Source: Halicephalobus mephisto
Taxonomy: Eukaryota; Nematoda; Chromadorea; Rhabditida; Panagrolaimidae
Direction: 5' to 3'
Length of the DNA stretch: 64,000 nucleotides
Assembly: GCA_009193035.1 (NCBI GenBank)
Contig: SWDT01000061.1
Coordinates: 248,001 to 312,000, forward strand
The translations under genes and the position numbers were made by a program. The notes under the pieces were generated by a model. It was not told the DNA's origin. It saw only the letters and a list, made by a program, of their open reading frames with translations, and ran no database searches. Below, piece by piece: positions 43,331 through 62,266 of the stretch. Every line of letters starts with the position of its first letter. The stretch's first letter is position 1.

Positions 43331-44445
43331 ATGTCACGTGACTTCGGTCCTTGGCAGGAAAGGACCAGCTCCAAGGGCAAAATTTACTTCTACAACAGAG
43401 TAACGGAGGTTTCGCAATGGACAAAGCCGGCGGAATGGGTCGAGTTCGAAAAAGCCCAACAAGAAGGTTAGTTGTATTTTTCATATATCAATTCCCTACT
43501 TTTTACGTTCTACATACTGTAAAACCCATGATCGATATATAGAAATCAAAAAAATATATAAAACGAAAGAATTTTAACCAACATTACAACTGGCGACTTT
43601 TGGTCGAATATGTCGTTATTCGATCAATTTTTTTCGGTTTTGTTTGTAGATTACTGAAAATTACCACTTTAGCTATGGTAAATGGCGACAAGAAACCAGA
43701 AAAGAATACATCAACCACGGTGATTTCGACCGGCAACACGTCGCGGTCCTCTGACTCCATGATTGAATCCAAGGACGCAACGCCTTCGAGAAATCACGAT
43801 CATCACGTTGTGGCCTCGACTTCTTCCCATACTAGCTCGACAAATCACAAGTATCAACATTCCTCAGGTTCTGAACATAACGGCAAGCCTTCTTCCAACG
43901 GACACAATCATCATCATCATCATGCTTCTGCCAATCACAGAAGTGGAAGAAAACTGTCCCCTAAACCTGCTTTAGGTTCTGATTCGAATTCTCTGGACAA
44001 AACTTTACAAGCTATCTCAGATGACGACGAACCGGGTCCTCCAGCAAAGAAACTAAAGCCGGCAACGGTGAATCAAACGAATGGCCCCCTTGACGGCGCT
44101 GAATTGATCTCAGATGACGAATCTCCTTCAACTACAAAAGACGGACAAGAAGAAAGACAAACGCAAGAAGATCGGGTTGTGCCCATTTCAGACAGTGAAC
44201 TGGCTAATTACGTCAATGACGTCTTCGTTTCCAAAGTACGGGTATCTGAAGTCGACCAAATCGACGAGGAACTGAGGAGGCTGATGAGTAAACAACGGGA
44301 GATTGAGCGTGAAAGTTTCGACATAGCCAAGGACCAGATTACTGCAAGACAGCTCTTTACGAATCTCCAGATCGAGAGAATATCCATAGAAGCCAGATCA
44401 CGGTTTCCCAAAGAGCAAGCAGAAGAAAATTCCGGGTTGTTTTAA
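43331..44445 (+). CDS. WAC-like protein: WW domain plus C-terminal coiled coil
   Basis: Exons 43331-43466 and 43673-44445 give 302 residues. Residues ~7-38 form a WW domain ([20 protein letters not shown] then SQWTKPAEW) very like the WW of human WAC ([24 protein letters not shown]). The middle is low-complexity: serine, asparagine and a histidine run ([11 protein letters not shown]), with SDDDEPG and SDDES acidic motifs. The C-terminus has [15 protein letters not shown] and a coiled coil ([40 protein letters not shown]), matching the WAC end. WAC recruits RNF20/40 for H2B ubiquitination and acts in autophagy and mTOR control. Intron 1 contains CATATATCA. Ends 135 bp from the convergent MIX23 gene. 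Confidence 0.82.
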
Positions 44446-44580
44446 TGATCTTATTGAGCTAGATTCACTTTTGCCAATTTTTGCTTTTGATCTTTGCTCA
44501 ATCTCATGTTGATGGGTCTGTCGCGAAATGAAAATAGTTTACCTAAGACACATAACGATCTACACGTAATTGTCCTGATT

Positions 44581-45532
44581 TCAGTTGATGGCTTCTTTTC
44601 TGCAGCGATCCTGCATCATCTTCTCCGTCTGGGCGATGACGATGTCGTCCACAGTTTGTTCGTTCCTGATTTGACGGAGCTGTAAAATTAAAATATCACA
44701 AAAGTCACAAATGGACATGGTTACGGAATAATCCGGAAAGGAATTGCCAGAATTTCCTAGAATCTTGGACTTTAGAGCTGGTAATTGGATTATGGGAATT
44801 TCTGCGGGATTTTAGGGAACTTGAAGGGTCTAGATTGAGTTCTGGAAGCTTCTATGAGATTCAGAAGACCCCGGTAGAATTCTAGAACTCTAAAACTTCC
44901 ATAATACGGGAGATTGTTGGGATTTTGAAGTCCTAAAAGGTTCCCTAAGATACTCGAAAAGGTCAGAATCCAAAATGGCAAGTAGATTTCTGCAGAATTC
45001 CGAAGAGTTCTAGAATCTCTACAGGATTCTATAAAACCCCAAAGTCCTAAAAGGTCTCCTCAGATGCTAGGGAAATTCAGAATCCTAAATTTTCAGAAAA
45101 TTCTGATCGGAAAAATGGAAACTTCAATGACACTTACACTGGCATTAGCTTGTCTAACTAGTGCTTCTTTAGATTCGTCTCCGTGGTACTTCTGGACAAT
45201 TGCTCGGTTTTCGTTGAGACATCTGGCGAACAGATCTACTCTTTCCTTCCGAATACCCACGAGCTGGAACACGAGGATTAAACTCAAAATTCATATATCG
45301 TTTAAGCGTCTAACCTTGGACTCAATCTCGTTGCAGATAGCCAAGGCATCTTTGTGGTTTTTGAAGGACTTGGTAGGGAGTTCGCAGTTCAGTTTGAAGA
45401 TGATCTTGTCTTCCATTTTGCGGTATTTGTCGATGTGTCTCTGAAATGTTATTTTTTAAAATTAAATTTAAAAAAACTTACTTGGAAGTCCACCATGTCA
45501 GTGCAGTCTACAGAAGCGCCTTCTGTAGTCAT
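44581..45532 (-). CDS. MIX23/CCDC58-like mitochondrial protein
   Basis: Four small exons (45532-45482, 45440-45315, 45263-45138, 44679-44581), all phase 0, give 133 residues: missed by long-ORF scans. The product starts MTTEGASVDCTDMVDFQRHI and continues MEDKIIFKLNCELPTKSF (human: TIDDRIVHELNTTVPTASF), ERVDLFARCLNENRAIVQKY, LRQIRNEQTVDDIVIAQTEK and ends in RCRKEAIN, where human MIX23 has ERCRIHF. It is a helical protein of the mitochondrial intermembrane space, proposed to help import through the Mia40 or TIM pathways. Cysteines at residues 10, 38-39 and near the C-terminus are present. Intron 2 contains CATATATCG. The match extends over the whole length. Confidence 0.85.
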
Positions 45533-45559
45533 TTCAGAAGACCGGAAGGAGAAGGATAG

Positions 45560-46462
45560 GAATCTGGAAAATTGAAAGATTTGTAACAATCAGGAACCGG
45601 GCCAGTCAAGTCCGTCCCGAAGGTCGGTGGGTCGTTCAGGTCCTTTTGCCAATCTTTGGCGGGAAAACCCATAATTTGAATTCCTGTGTTAAATTAATTC
45701 ATGATTTTTTAAGATTATTAATTTACATTATCCACCTGCAAGTACACACAATAACGTTTTTCAAAAGCGAAAGGTTTAAAAACTACAGTATACTTTCTCA
45801 TTTAAAAAATTTAAAATTAAATTTTAAAATAAAAATAAAAATAAAAATTAAATTTAGAAATTATATTGTAAAACTCAAATTTTTTAAATACAAAATGTCA
45901 AATTTTGAAATTAAAAAAATTCAATTTTTTTAAATTCTTTTTTTTAATTTTTAAACAATTTTTATTTTTTTTTAATTTTAAAATTTTTATTTTTTTTTAA
46001 ATTTTTAATTTTTTAAGAATATTTTTTTTATTTTTAGAGAACAGTATATTCTAGTTTCGACTATTTAGTAAATCAGTGTACTTTTGAACTCAATTAATGT
46101 CGAAATTATCACAGGTGGGTTTTCCACTCTTGATTTTTGACTTTATCCACCGCATACTGTATCTCAATTATTTTCATTTTTAAAATTATTTTAAAAAAAC
46201 AAAATTTAATTTTAATTTTTTTATAATTTTTGAAAAATAAATTTTATTTTATTTTTTTAAATAAATTAAAAATTTTTATTTTTTTTAATAAATTTTATTT
46301 TTTTTAATAAATTTTATTTTTTTAAATAAATTTTTTAATTTTATTTTTAATTTAAAAAAATAAAATTTTTCACCTGTAAATTTTCTACTTTTTAAAAAAC
46401 TTATTCTTTGAGGTTTCTAAACTCGAAAACTGTGCAAAAATCTTTAATAAATTTAAAAAATC
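45560..46462. other. AT-rich divergent spacer, MIX23-like / chemoreceptor
   Basis: A mixed-composition piece (45585-45670) adjoins the MIX23 start; the rest is low-complexity A/T with a few CTACAGTATACT-type motifs near 45783 and 46041. I see no gene. Confidence 0.5.
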
Positions 46463-47794
46463 ATGTTTTTAAAAAATTTTTCGGATTTAAATTTCGAAAA
46501 TTCGATTTTTTTTGATTTTTATTCAAATTTTTTGAATTTTTCACTTTTTTTAACTACGGTATTTTTTATTTTTATAACATTTGTGATTTTCAAAAATTCC
46601 GAAATGAAAGAAAATCGAATTTATTTTTTCCATCAAATTTTTTGGAATTATTTTTTCGGATTTCATTTGTCTTTTTGGAAACCGGTTGTTCTTTGGCCGT
46701 TCTGCATCGACTACGGTATCGACTACGGTAGTGACTACAGTACCGACTACAGTAGTGACTACAATATCAGTTACAGTACCAGTTACAGTACCAGTTATAA
46801 TACCAGTTACAGTACCAGTTACAGTACCAGTTACAGTATCGGTTACAGTATCGGCTGGTGTTCAAATTTGAGTTCTGAAATTAATATTTTTTGTTTTATT
46901 TTATTAATTTTTTTATTTGGTGGAGTAATTTTCGGAATTTATATTTCAATTTTCGAAAGAATTACTCAAGTCCTACCGTATTCCTTCCTGACTACAGTAT
47001 ACCAACTTCCGGCTTTGAAATTCGGGTTTTATTTTTTATTTTTTGGGATCGTAGAATACAGTTTGTGTTTTCCGATTTTTAAAAATATTTTAAAAAATGA
47101 CGATTTAAAAAACATTTTTATTTTAAAAAAAAAATTTAATTTTTTTTTCGAAAAATACCGTAATATTTTTGGATTTTCTTCAAAATTAAATTCCAAAAAT
47201 TCTCTAACATTTCTATTTATTATTATTTTGATTTTCATTATTTTTGTTTTTTCTATTATTTTGTTTTATTTTATTTTTTTAAAAATGTTAAGTAGAAATA
47301 AAAATCTTTTCAGTCTTCATAGTTACCGTACTCAGGTAAATTTTAATTTTTTTAAATAAATTTAATTTTTTTAAATAAATTAATTTTTTAAATAAATTTA
47401 ATTTTTTAAATAAATTTAATTTTTTAAATTTTTTGATTTTTTAAATTTTTTTTAAATTAATTTTATTTTTTTTTGAATTTTTTAGAAAATGTTATTCAAA
47501 ACTATTATGATCCAAATTACTTCTACCGTATGCTTGTTGGTGATGCCGATTACGGTGTCTCTGATTTTGATGATGTTCAACGTCAAATGGAGTTCGAAAT
47601 TCGCACTTTTTTCGTTTATTTTGGCTTCTACACACGCCGTTGTTAATTTCGGGATTCTGATTTACTGGATTGAACCCTATAGGGTTTTTTGTCTCCAGAT
47701 AATAGGGTTCCTGATGAAACCTTTGAAAATCAAATTTCCGAGGTCTCCACCGATTGCTGCTGTTAGTTCATTAAATACAGTATCCACACTGTAA
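46463..47794 (+). CDS. Nematode seven-transmembrane chemoreceptor, Srh-like
   Basis: Exons 46463-47335 and 47486-47794 give 393 residues with about seven hydrophobic segments. Family signs: TM1 FSLFLTTVFFIFITFVIF, a FHQIFWNYFFGFHLSFWKPV segment as in the Srh LLN.HFW pattern, ISIFERITQVLP, the cytoplasmic loop HSYRTQKMLFKTIMIQITST (family: TRK.Q), and the C-terminal TM7 with VNFGILIYWIEPYRVF (family: ..KPYR). Such receptors act in sensory neurons; each ligand is generally unknown. Odd: after VVLWPFC there are about 45 residues of Y-S-T-S type repeats, coded by a 12-bp tandem repeat, where the family has a short P..GYPLG segment; the frame then resumes with GYSIGW. The gene sits next to arrays rich in the same TACAGTA words. 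Confidence 0.75.
46703..46857 (+). repeat. 12-bp minisatellite inside the chemoreceptor coding region
   Basis: About 13 units of TACAGTACCAGT with variants (GACTACGGTAGT, AACTATAATACC). Unit length keeps the frame and codes for YSTS/DYGS. Confidence 0.9.
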
Positions 47795-48300
47795 TCATTC
47801 AAAGTTAACTACCGTACCTGGACAGCGGTAATTTCAACTACCGTATTTTGACAGTGATGACTAGCTGCGAAATACCGTATTCCTACAGTAATCGCTCAAC
47901 ATCACTTACAGTAACAGTATAGTAACTAGTTAAAATCAATTACCGTATTTTGACAGTGATGACTAGCTGCGAAATACCGTACTCCTACAGTAATCACTCA
48001 ACATCACTTACAGTAACAGTATAGTAATCCTTCTATCTCAACTACCGTACCTGGACAGCAATCATTCAAAACCAACTACCGTATCTTTACCGTAATTTTC
48101 TCATCTCAATTACTGTATTCCTACCATAATCATCCGAAATAAGGCACCGTATGTCACAGTAAAAATTACCTATGAAATACGGTACCCTACAGCAATAATC
48201 TCAACTACAGTATCCCCATAGTAATCTTCTTATTTCAATCACCATGTCTTTACAGTAATTAGTCAACTGTTGAAATACTTATTTACCGTAATCTTATATG
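47790..48300. repeat. TACCGTA/TACAGTA-rich array with ~105-bp tandem unit
   Basis: A unit with TTTTGACAGTGATGACTAGC and CATCACTTACAGTAACAGTA occurs twice (about 47845 and 47950). The wider stretch holds more than 20 copies of TAC(C/A)GTA-type words. It directly follows the chemoreceptor stop codon. Confidence 0.85.
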
Positions 48301-48585
48301 AAAATAATAAAAATTAAAAAAATATTTTTAAAATAATAAAAATTTTGAAGAATTTAAAAAATTAACTATTTAATCCAAAAAATAATTTCCTCATTATCAA
48401 TTGAAATTTTTTTTTGTTTCTTATCTTATAAAATTCATTTTTTTTTCTTTTTTATTAAAAAAAATAATTTGTGAATTTAAAAAATTTTTTTGAATTTTTC
48501 TAATCAAAATTATTTATTATTCAAAAAATAATTTTTGAATTTAAAAGAAAATTTTTCTAATTAAAATTATTTATTATTCAAAAAA

Positions 48586-49460
48586 TTACAGTAAATTGTC
48601 AAAGTCGATTTCGATCTTTGGGCAAGCTTGGACCAAGGGGCCGTTGAAGGAAAATTTGGTGTCTGTGAAGTTTACAAAATCCAATTTGGGCAGCGAGATC
48701 CCGTCTTTGAGTTTTCCGTTGAGGGCCGGTTCCCAGATTTGGTCCAGGATCCCCGGGGCGATCGGGCCGTTTTTGTCCGAAGCTGAGAGTTTACTGTAGA
48801 AAAAACCGATTTTTCCGTAAAAAGTGTAATTTTTAATTTCGATATTTTTTTGTAAAATAAATCCGATTTCCGCTTCGATATTCAGTACATCCGAAATTAT
48901 CCCTTCGATGCTGAAATCGCCGACTCCAGAAGCGTAAGTCACGAGACCAGAGTCGTTCGCCGTCCCTAGGCCTACAGTAACGGAGATGAAGGAGTCCTTG
49001 AAATTAGCGTCGCAATTTCTGGATTTACTGAACGGTTTGATTCTGAAGTGATAGTGGAGATATTTCCGGATTTACTGAACGGTTTGATCCTGAAGTGATA
49101 GCGTTGCAATTTCCAAATTTACAGAACGGTTTGATTCTGAATTGATAGCGGAGATGTATGTTGTCAGAAACGGACCCAATGGTGAAAGTCAAAGTGTCAT
49201 CGTCAGTCTCGATAGAAGTCGAATCCGGGTCGATGTTCACATGGAATCTGATGTCCGAGAACGAGTAGTGGAGGTGGTGCCAGGTGCCACTGACGTCATC
49301 GGTGGACACGTCGCTGAGGTCCTTGTTGATGGCTTCAATGAGGGGTCTCGTCGCTTCCTCCAGTCCTGCGGTATTCAGACGGACCAATGCTCCAGAAGAA
49401 TCCGAAAGTCCGTCGATCTCATGCCAGCCGAAGAGAAAAATAAAAACGAAAAAAATTCAT
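48586..49460 (-). CDS. TULIP/BPI-LBP-CETP-like lipid-binding protein, possibly damaged
   Basis: The N-terminal part reads ALVRLNTAGLEEATRPLIEA, matching the BPI opening (..RIN.KGLDYA...), then LHYSFSDIRFHVNID. The second part has SGVGDFSIEGIISDVLNIEA (human BPI: SGNFDLSIEGMSISADL), and the end has GISLPKLDFVNFTDTKFSFN, like the BPI C-terminus. About 270-290 residues, so a single barrel at most. Two problems. A 47-bp triplication (49010-49150) breaks the direct frame; splicing out 49075-48997 would restore it. At the 5' end, the ATG at 49460 would give a good signal peptide (NFFVFIFLFGW) only if the run of seven T (plus-strand A, 49449-49455) were six. An alternative 5' exon is 49591-49547 (MYNFINFDVYPDDGE) with a GTAAGT donor and a weak acceptor before 49418. 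Confidence 0.6.
49010..49150. repeat. 47-bp tandem repeat x3 in the TULIP-like gene
   Basis: Three units (49104-49150, 49057-49103, 49010-49056) sharing AGAATCAAACCGTTCAGTAA on the minus strand. Each unit contains both a TTCAG acceptor-like and a GTAAAT donor-like site. 47 is not a multiple of three. Confidence 0.9.
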
Positions 49461-50219
49461 TTTTTCCGACGAATCTAACCATGTCCTTTCAGTTTTATAT
49501 ATCAATTTTCCCGAGCTATCAGAACTCGAGATACTTTAATACTTACTTCTCCATCATCAGGATAAACATCAAAATTGATGAAATTATACATCTCAGTGAC
49601 ACGAAGCACCTTATCCGAGTGATTTTTATTTTAAAATATTTTCACTGATAACGTCCAAATTCTGAACTAATATTTGCTTTCGAAAAGTACGTGATGTCAG
49701 AAAATTTGAAATATCATTTAAAAAATACAAAATTTTATCAAGTTTTTGATTTTTAAATATCTCTAATAAGCCTAAAAACAAAACGAACATATTTAAAGTC
49801 TTTATTCCCAACAAAAATCGAAAATTATTTTCTCATATGTTATATATGCACTTCAACAAGGAAAAAATATGATTGTTGATATATGAAACTCGAACACAGA
49901 ACGAGATATGCCGAATTGAGTGTTTAAAAATTTTTTTCGAATGTTCGGAAATCGAGAGCGATTCTACTCGCTCTGGTTTATTCTACTTTATCCAAAGAAA
50001 ACGTTTTTCACGAACGGCTTTTCGTAAATTCCCGACGCGAAAATGGTCCGTACTGTGTTATTTCCTCTTTCACTTTTCTCTATTGCGTCATCAGAATCCG
50101 TGTGTTTTTTCCATGATAATTATTTTTTGAATTAAGTTACATGTAATTACGAGTAATGCACTACATTATATCATTATAGGTATTTCTGTTCCTCTTGAAA
50201 TATATTTTAAACTATAAAA
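49461..50219. promoter_or_regulatory. Divergent spacer, TULIP-like / eIF2-gamma
   Basis: Mixed composition near 49915-50110, including a short palindrome GAGAGCGATTCTACTCGCTC, otherwise AT-rich. It contains the possible upstream exon of the TULIP-like gene (49591-49547). No factor sites can be named. Confidence 0.4.
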
Positions 50220-51813
50220 ATGAGTAATGGTAAATTTTTCATTTTTTTAAAGAAATAATTCTTTGTTTTTCAGCAGATACTCAAGATGAAGCCCAAAGCT
50301 GGCTTGCCAAACAAGATCTTTCTAAATTGAAACCAGGTGAACTGAATCCGTTGACAGAAGAGGTATTTTGGACGAGAATTCATATATGAAACCCGAATTT
50401 TAGGTAATTAGCAGACAAGCAACTATCAACATCGGCACCATCGGCCACGTCGCTCACGGAAAATCCACTCTTGTGAAGGCTATTTCCGGCGTCCATACCG
50501 TCAAATTCAAGAACGAACTGGAACGTAACATTACTATCAAACTCGGCTACGCCAACGCCAAGATCTACAGGTGTTCCAACCCAGACTGCCCCAGACCGGG
50601 TTGTTATCGGTTGGTTTCTCGTTTCTTCATTTAGAGATAATCCCTATTTCCAGCTCCGCGGGATCCAACAGTCCTGATCGTCTTCCGTGTACTCGCGAAG
50701 GATGTGGAGGACAATTCGTCTGTGTTCGCCACGTTTCTTTCGTTGATTGTCCTGGTCACGATATTCTCATGGCTACTATGTTGAACGGAGCTGCTGTCAT
50801 GGATGCTGCAATGCTGTTAGTTGCTGGAAATGAGCCTTGCCCTCAACCCCAAACATCAGAACATTTAGCTGCTGTTGAAATCATGCAACTGAAACATCTG
50901 TTGATTCTTCAGAACAAGATTGATTTGATTAAGGAATCTCAAGCAAATGAGCAGCACGAACAAATTAAGAGTTTTGTCCAAGGCACTGTGGCTGATTCTG
51001 CCCCAATTATTCCTATTTCTGCCCAACTGAAGTACAACGTGGACGTGGTTTGTGAGTACTTGTGCAAGAAGGTCCCCGTTCCTACTCGTGATTTCGACTC
51101 CCCTGCTCGTCTAATCGTTATCCGCTCTTTCGATGTTAACAAACCAGGCTCGGAAGTCGAGAATCTAAAAGGTGGTGTTGCCGGTGGTTCTATTCTGAGA
51201 GGTATTTTGAAAATTGGGCAGGAAATCGAAGTCCGGCCTGGAATCGTTTCCAAAACCCCCGATGGAAGAGTTCAATGTAGACCAATTTTCTCTAAAATTG
51301 TTTCCCTTTTTGCTGAACAAAATCAACTTCAATATGCTGTTCCCGGTGGATTGATAGGTGTTGGAACCAAGATTGATCCCACTCTTTGTCGTGGTGACCG
51401 TCTTGTAGGACATATCCTTGGTGCTGTGGGAACATTGCCAGACATTTTCACAGAAATTGAGATTGCTTACTTTTTGCTTCGTCGTTTACTTGGAGTTCGA
51501 ACAGAAGGAGGAAAAAAAGCAGCAAAAGTTCAGAAATTAAGCAAAGGAGAAGTTTTGATGGTCAATATTGGATCTCTTTCAACTGGTGGTCGTGTTATTG
51601 CTGTAAAAGGTTAATTTTAAAAAATTTTTGTAATTTTTGAATTATATTTTTTCAGAAGAAGCTGCTAAGATTTCTTTAACTGATCCAATTTGCACAGAGG
51701 TCAATGAGAAAATTGCTCTGAGTCGTCGTATTGAAAAGCATTGGCGATTGATTGGCTGGGGAACAATTCGTCGAGGAGTTACTATTCAGCCAACAATGCC
51801 AACGGGACAATAA
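50220..51813 (+). CDS. eif-2gamma: Translation initiation factor eIF2 subunit gamma
   Basis: Exons 50220-50229, 50274-50362, 50404-50609, 50654-51609 and 51656-51813 give 472 residues, the same length as human eIF2-gamma. GTPase motifs: G1 GHVAHGKST, switch 1 with [16 protein letters not shown], the zinc-knuckle insert with [12 protein letters not shown] and [13 protein letters not shown]3 DCPGHD, G4 NKID. Domains II and III follow ([34 protein letters not shown]). It binds GTP and initiator Met-tRNA and joins alpha and beta subunits in the ternary complex. Sequence conservation is very high. Odd but harmless: exon 1 codes only MSN plus one base, and intron 2 (41 bp) consists largely of an ATTCATATATGAAA motif. 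Intron 1 ends CAGCAG, so one residue may vary by NAGNAG splicing. Confidence 0.98.
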
Positions 51814-60041
<8,228 letters not shown>

Positions 60042-60326
60042 ATCAATTACTGCCCGATTATTCTGTGGAACTATTATTCTCGGGGCAAGCGAAAAAACTG
60101 CCTTTCTTATTTGGTAACCCCAAGATTCAGTTTCGTCATTTTTCGAGGAAACCAAAATCAAAATTTATTTGTTTATCATTTTCCAATTCGTATCTTAGAT
60201 TTTTCGATAACGGTTTAGATTCGCTTTTAGATTTCAGAATCTTCACCTGAGTTTAAATCCGACCTGGGGCCTTATTCTTTTTTGAAAAAATATTTCCATA
60301 TTTTGGAGCTCTAATTTTTATATTTT

Positions 60327-60332
60327 AATAAA
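60327..60332 (+). terminator. Poly(A) signal AATAAA of the junctophilin gene
   Basis: AATAAA 286 bases after the junctophilin stop, before the convergent TMEM208 gene. Confidence 0.5.
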
Positions 60333-60422
60333 GCAATTGTTATTAACCATTGAAAAACATCTACAACCTTACCGAGTTTATCACTAACTTCCCAAGAAAA
60401 CATAAATTAAAAAATAAATAAA

Positions 60423-60947
60423 TCAACGACGAACGTACTTGACTCTTTGTTGTTTTCGAAGTTTCTTTTCGTCGATTTGGGGTTCTTCTGAAGCAGGAGC
60501 GAAGAACCAAGGACCAAGCCAGTTCACCCAGATTTTGTAAGCAGCAAACATCGGCAGCAGACCAATGAGGAAGATAAACTTTGACCATAATAGTGATAGT
60601 GCCTGAGCAATGACCGAAAGGATCACAGCATCTTTACAGTACTCTCCAAATGCAGTAGGGTCATTGAGATCAAATCCAGCATCTACGATTTGATTTTTTT
60701 CGTTTCGGACTTCTTTCACCATCGATTTCATCATTAGTACACTCCCGAAAACAGAAATCAACGAGAACGCCCAGGCTGTCCAGAAGTAGGGTCCGACGGA
60801 GTTGTAGAAGTACATAGTGTAGAGAACCCCGACTACGGTAGAAACAGCACTTCCAGCGGCGAAGTAATACTTCAAGGTCTGTTGGTTTTCCTCGAAGATT
60901 TGCTTCTGTCCTCGGGTTGCTTGCTTTCCTTTCGGTGCAGTACTCAT
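60423..60947 (-). CDS. TMEM208-like ER membrane protein
   Basis: A single exon of 174 residues. It starts MSTAPKGKQATRGQKQIFEE and runs NQQTLKYYFAAGSAVSTVVG, as in TMEM208 ([20 protein letters not shown].FY). Three to four membrane segments: AAGSAVSTVVGVLYTMYFY, WTAWAFSLISVFGSVLMM, AVILSVIAQALSLLWSKFIF with LIGLLPMFAAYKIW. The end WFFAPASEEPQIDEKKLRKQ plus RRVKYVRR-type basic tail (RVKYVRR) matches the family. TMEM208 is the animal counterpart of yeast Snd2, acting in SRP-independent ER targeting. The ATG follows a TTTAATTTAG acceptor by one base, 197 bp downstream of the NTF2 stop, which suggests trans-splicing as a second operon gene. Confidence 0.95.
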   Translation of the reverse strand: MSTAPKGKQATRGQKQIFEENQQTLKYYFAAGSAVSTVVGVLYTMYFYNSVGPYFWTAWAFSLISVFGSVLMMKSMVKEVRNEKNQIVDAGFDLNDPTAFGEYCKDAVILSVIAQALSLLWSKFIFLIGLLPMFAAYKIWVNWLGPWFFAPASEEPQIDEKKLRKQQRVKYVRR

Positions 60948-61144
60948 CCTAAATTAAACATGACTGTCAAAAACGAAAAATTGAAGATAGGTAAACCGGC
61001 ATTTGAGCCATAATTAACCAAGGAAACTATTTTACAGATTTAGTCAAAACTATCAAATAAGTAACCATAAGAAATTTCTGATAGATGATCATTGTGTTCA
61101 AAATTAGATCTCGGAGAGCATCATTCGTGAAAACCAATAGGATT

Positions 61145-61592
61145 TCAAAGATCGTGAAGAACAAGACGGAAGATTTCATTAGAAATGTAGAATGAACCGG
61201 CATTTGGTTTCAAAATGAACACTTGGTTGTACGAGTTGACTGGATCATCATCTGTTTTCAGCTGGCCGAGTACAGAAACCAAAATGGATCCATCCGGCAA
61301 AGGTTGGCAATCGGTTTTCGTAACGGCACGTCGGATTTCACGGAAAGTTAGGCTCTGGAATTTAATCCTCAGTAAGAAATAAAATTGACATTGGGAAAAT
61401 TACCGTGAACTTCTGAAGAATAGCATCACGTCCCTTCACTTGGACCCCTTCGAATGTCATGTACGAATTTTCGGGGTCATAAAGTCCGGAAAGAGCTTGA
61501 GCACGTTGATTCGGATCAGTCACGTCGAATGCAGAGTAGAAATGGCTTACAAAAGCTTCACCGATAGCATTGAATTCCGGATTAAACGACAT
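61145..61592 (-). CDS. ran-4: Nuclear transport factor 2 (NTF2)
   Basis: Two exons, 61592-61404 and 61354-61145, give 132 residues, the standard NTF2 size. Family sequence throughout: IGEAFVSHFYSAFD, LSGLYDPENSYMTFEGVQVK, GRDAILQKF, SVLGQLKTDDDPVNSYNQVF and FYISNEIFRLVLHDL (human: VLGQLKADEDPIMGFHQMF; TNDMFRLALHNF). The acidic D-D-D stretch is where the family holds RanGDP. NTF2 dimers carry RanGDP into the nucleus through FG repeats. The ATG is 12 bases after a TTTTTCCAG acceptor. It is divergent from the AMFR-like gene 675 bp away. Confidence 0.95.
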
Positions 61593-62266
61593 TGTACCCG
61601 ACTCACCTGGAAAAACTTTGATATATCGAAATTCCGCAAAACAAAGGAAATAACTCCTCATGTATCGAAGGTTTAAGAATTCAAAGTAACATTCCGTATA
61701 TCAAGGATTAGAAACCAAAAAAGTACTTTTTCTTATGTGAAAGAATTACAAAATCAAAGGAATAGCTTTTCCATTATTGGGAAATCAGAAAAGTAACATC
61801 TTTTACATCAGAGGCTTAGGAAGTTGCAAACTGAGGAAATAATTTCTCATATATCGAAAAATCGAAAAAACAATAAAACGCGGGAAAATTCTCGAACGAC
61901 CAGATCAACAAAATGAAAACGTCTGAAACACGTGGATACGGTCGACAATGTGACAATCAAGAAGATATTTTAAAAGTTTTAAGTAATTCAATTACGAAAT
62001 CACGAAAGACAAGAAAAAATTGAAAGCGATGATCGAAAAATTATCTACCAGAGTGAACGGGAAAACGCGCCGGTAAAATCTGGAAAAACTGGCAGTTCGA
62101 ATTTGGTCCTGACACGATTAAGAAATGTTTTCATTCGTCGAAATAAATCAGAACTTGCAAATATATGTTTTCGTTTCGTGTATTTATTTTATTTTTGAGC
62201 GTTTTTATATCGAAATTACTGTGTAATTACCCTACGGTAGTTTAAAGTCGATTTCAGCGAGCCAAG
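61593..62266. promoter_or_regulatory. Divergent spacer, NTF2 / AMFR-like
   Basis: Contains several ~50-bp diverged units with TATATCGAAA near 61621, 61693 and 61851, and a GTCCTGACACGATTAAG motif at 62105. The AMFR-like ATG follows a CGATTTCAG acceptor by eight bases, a probable leader site. Confidence 0.4.
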
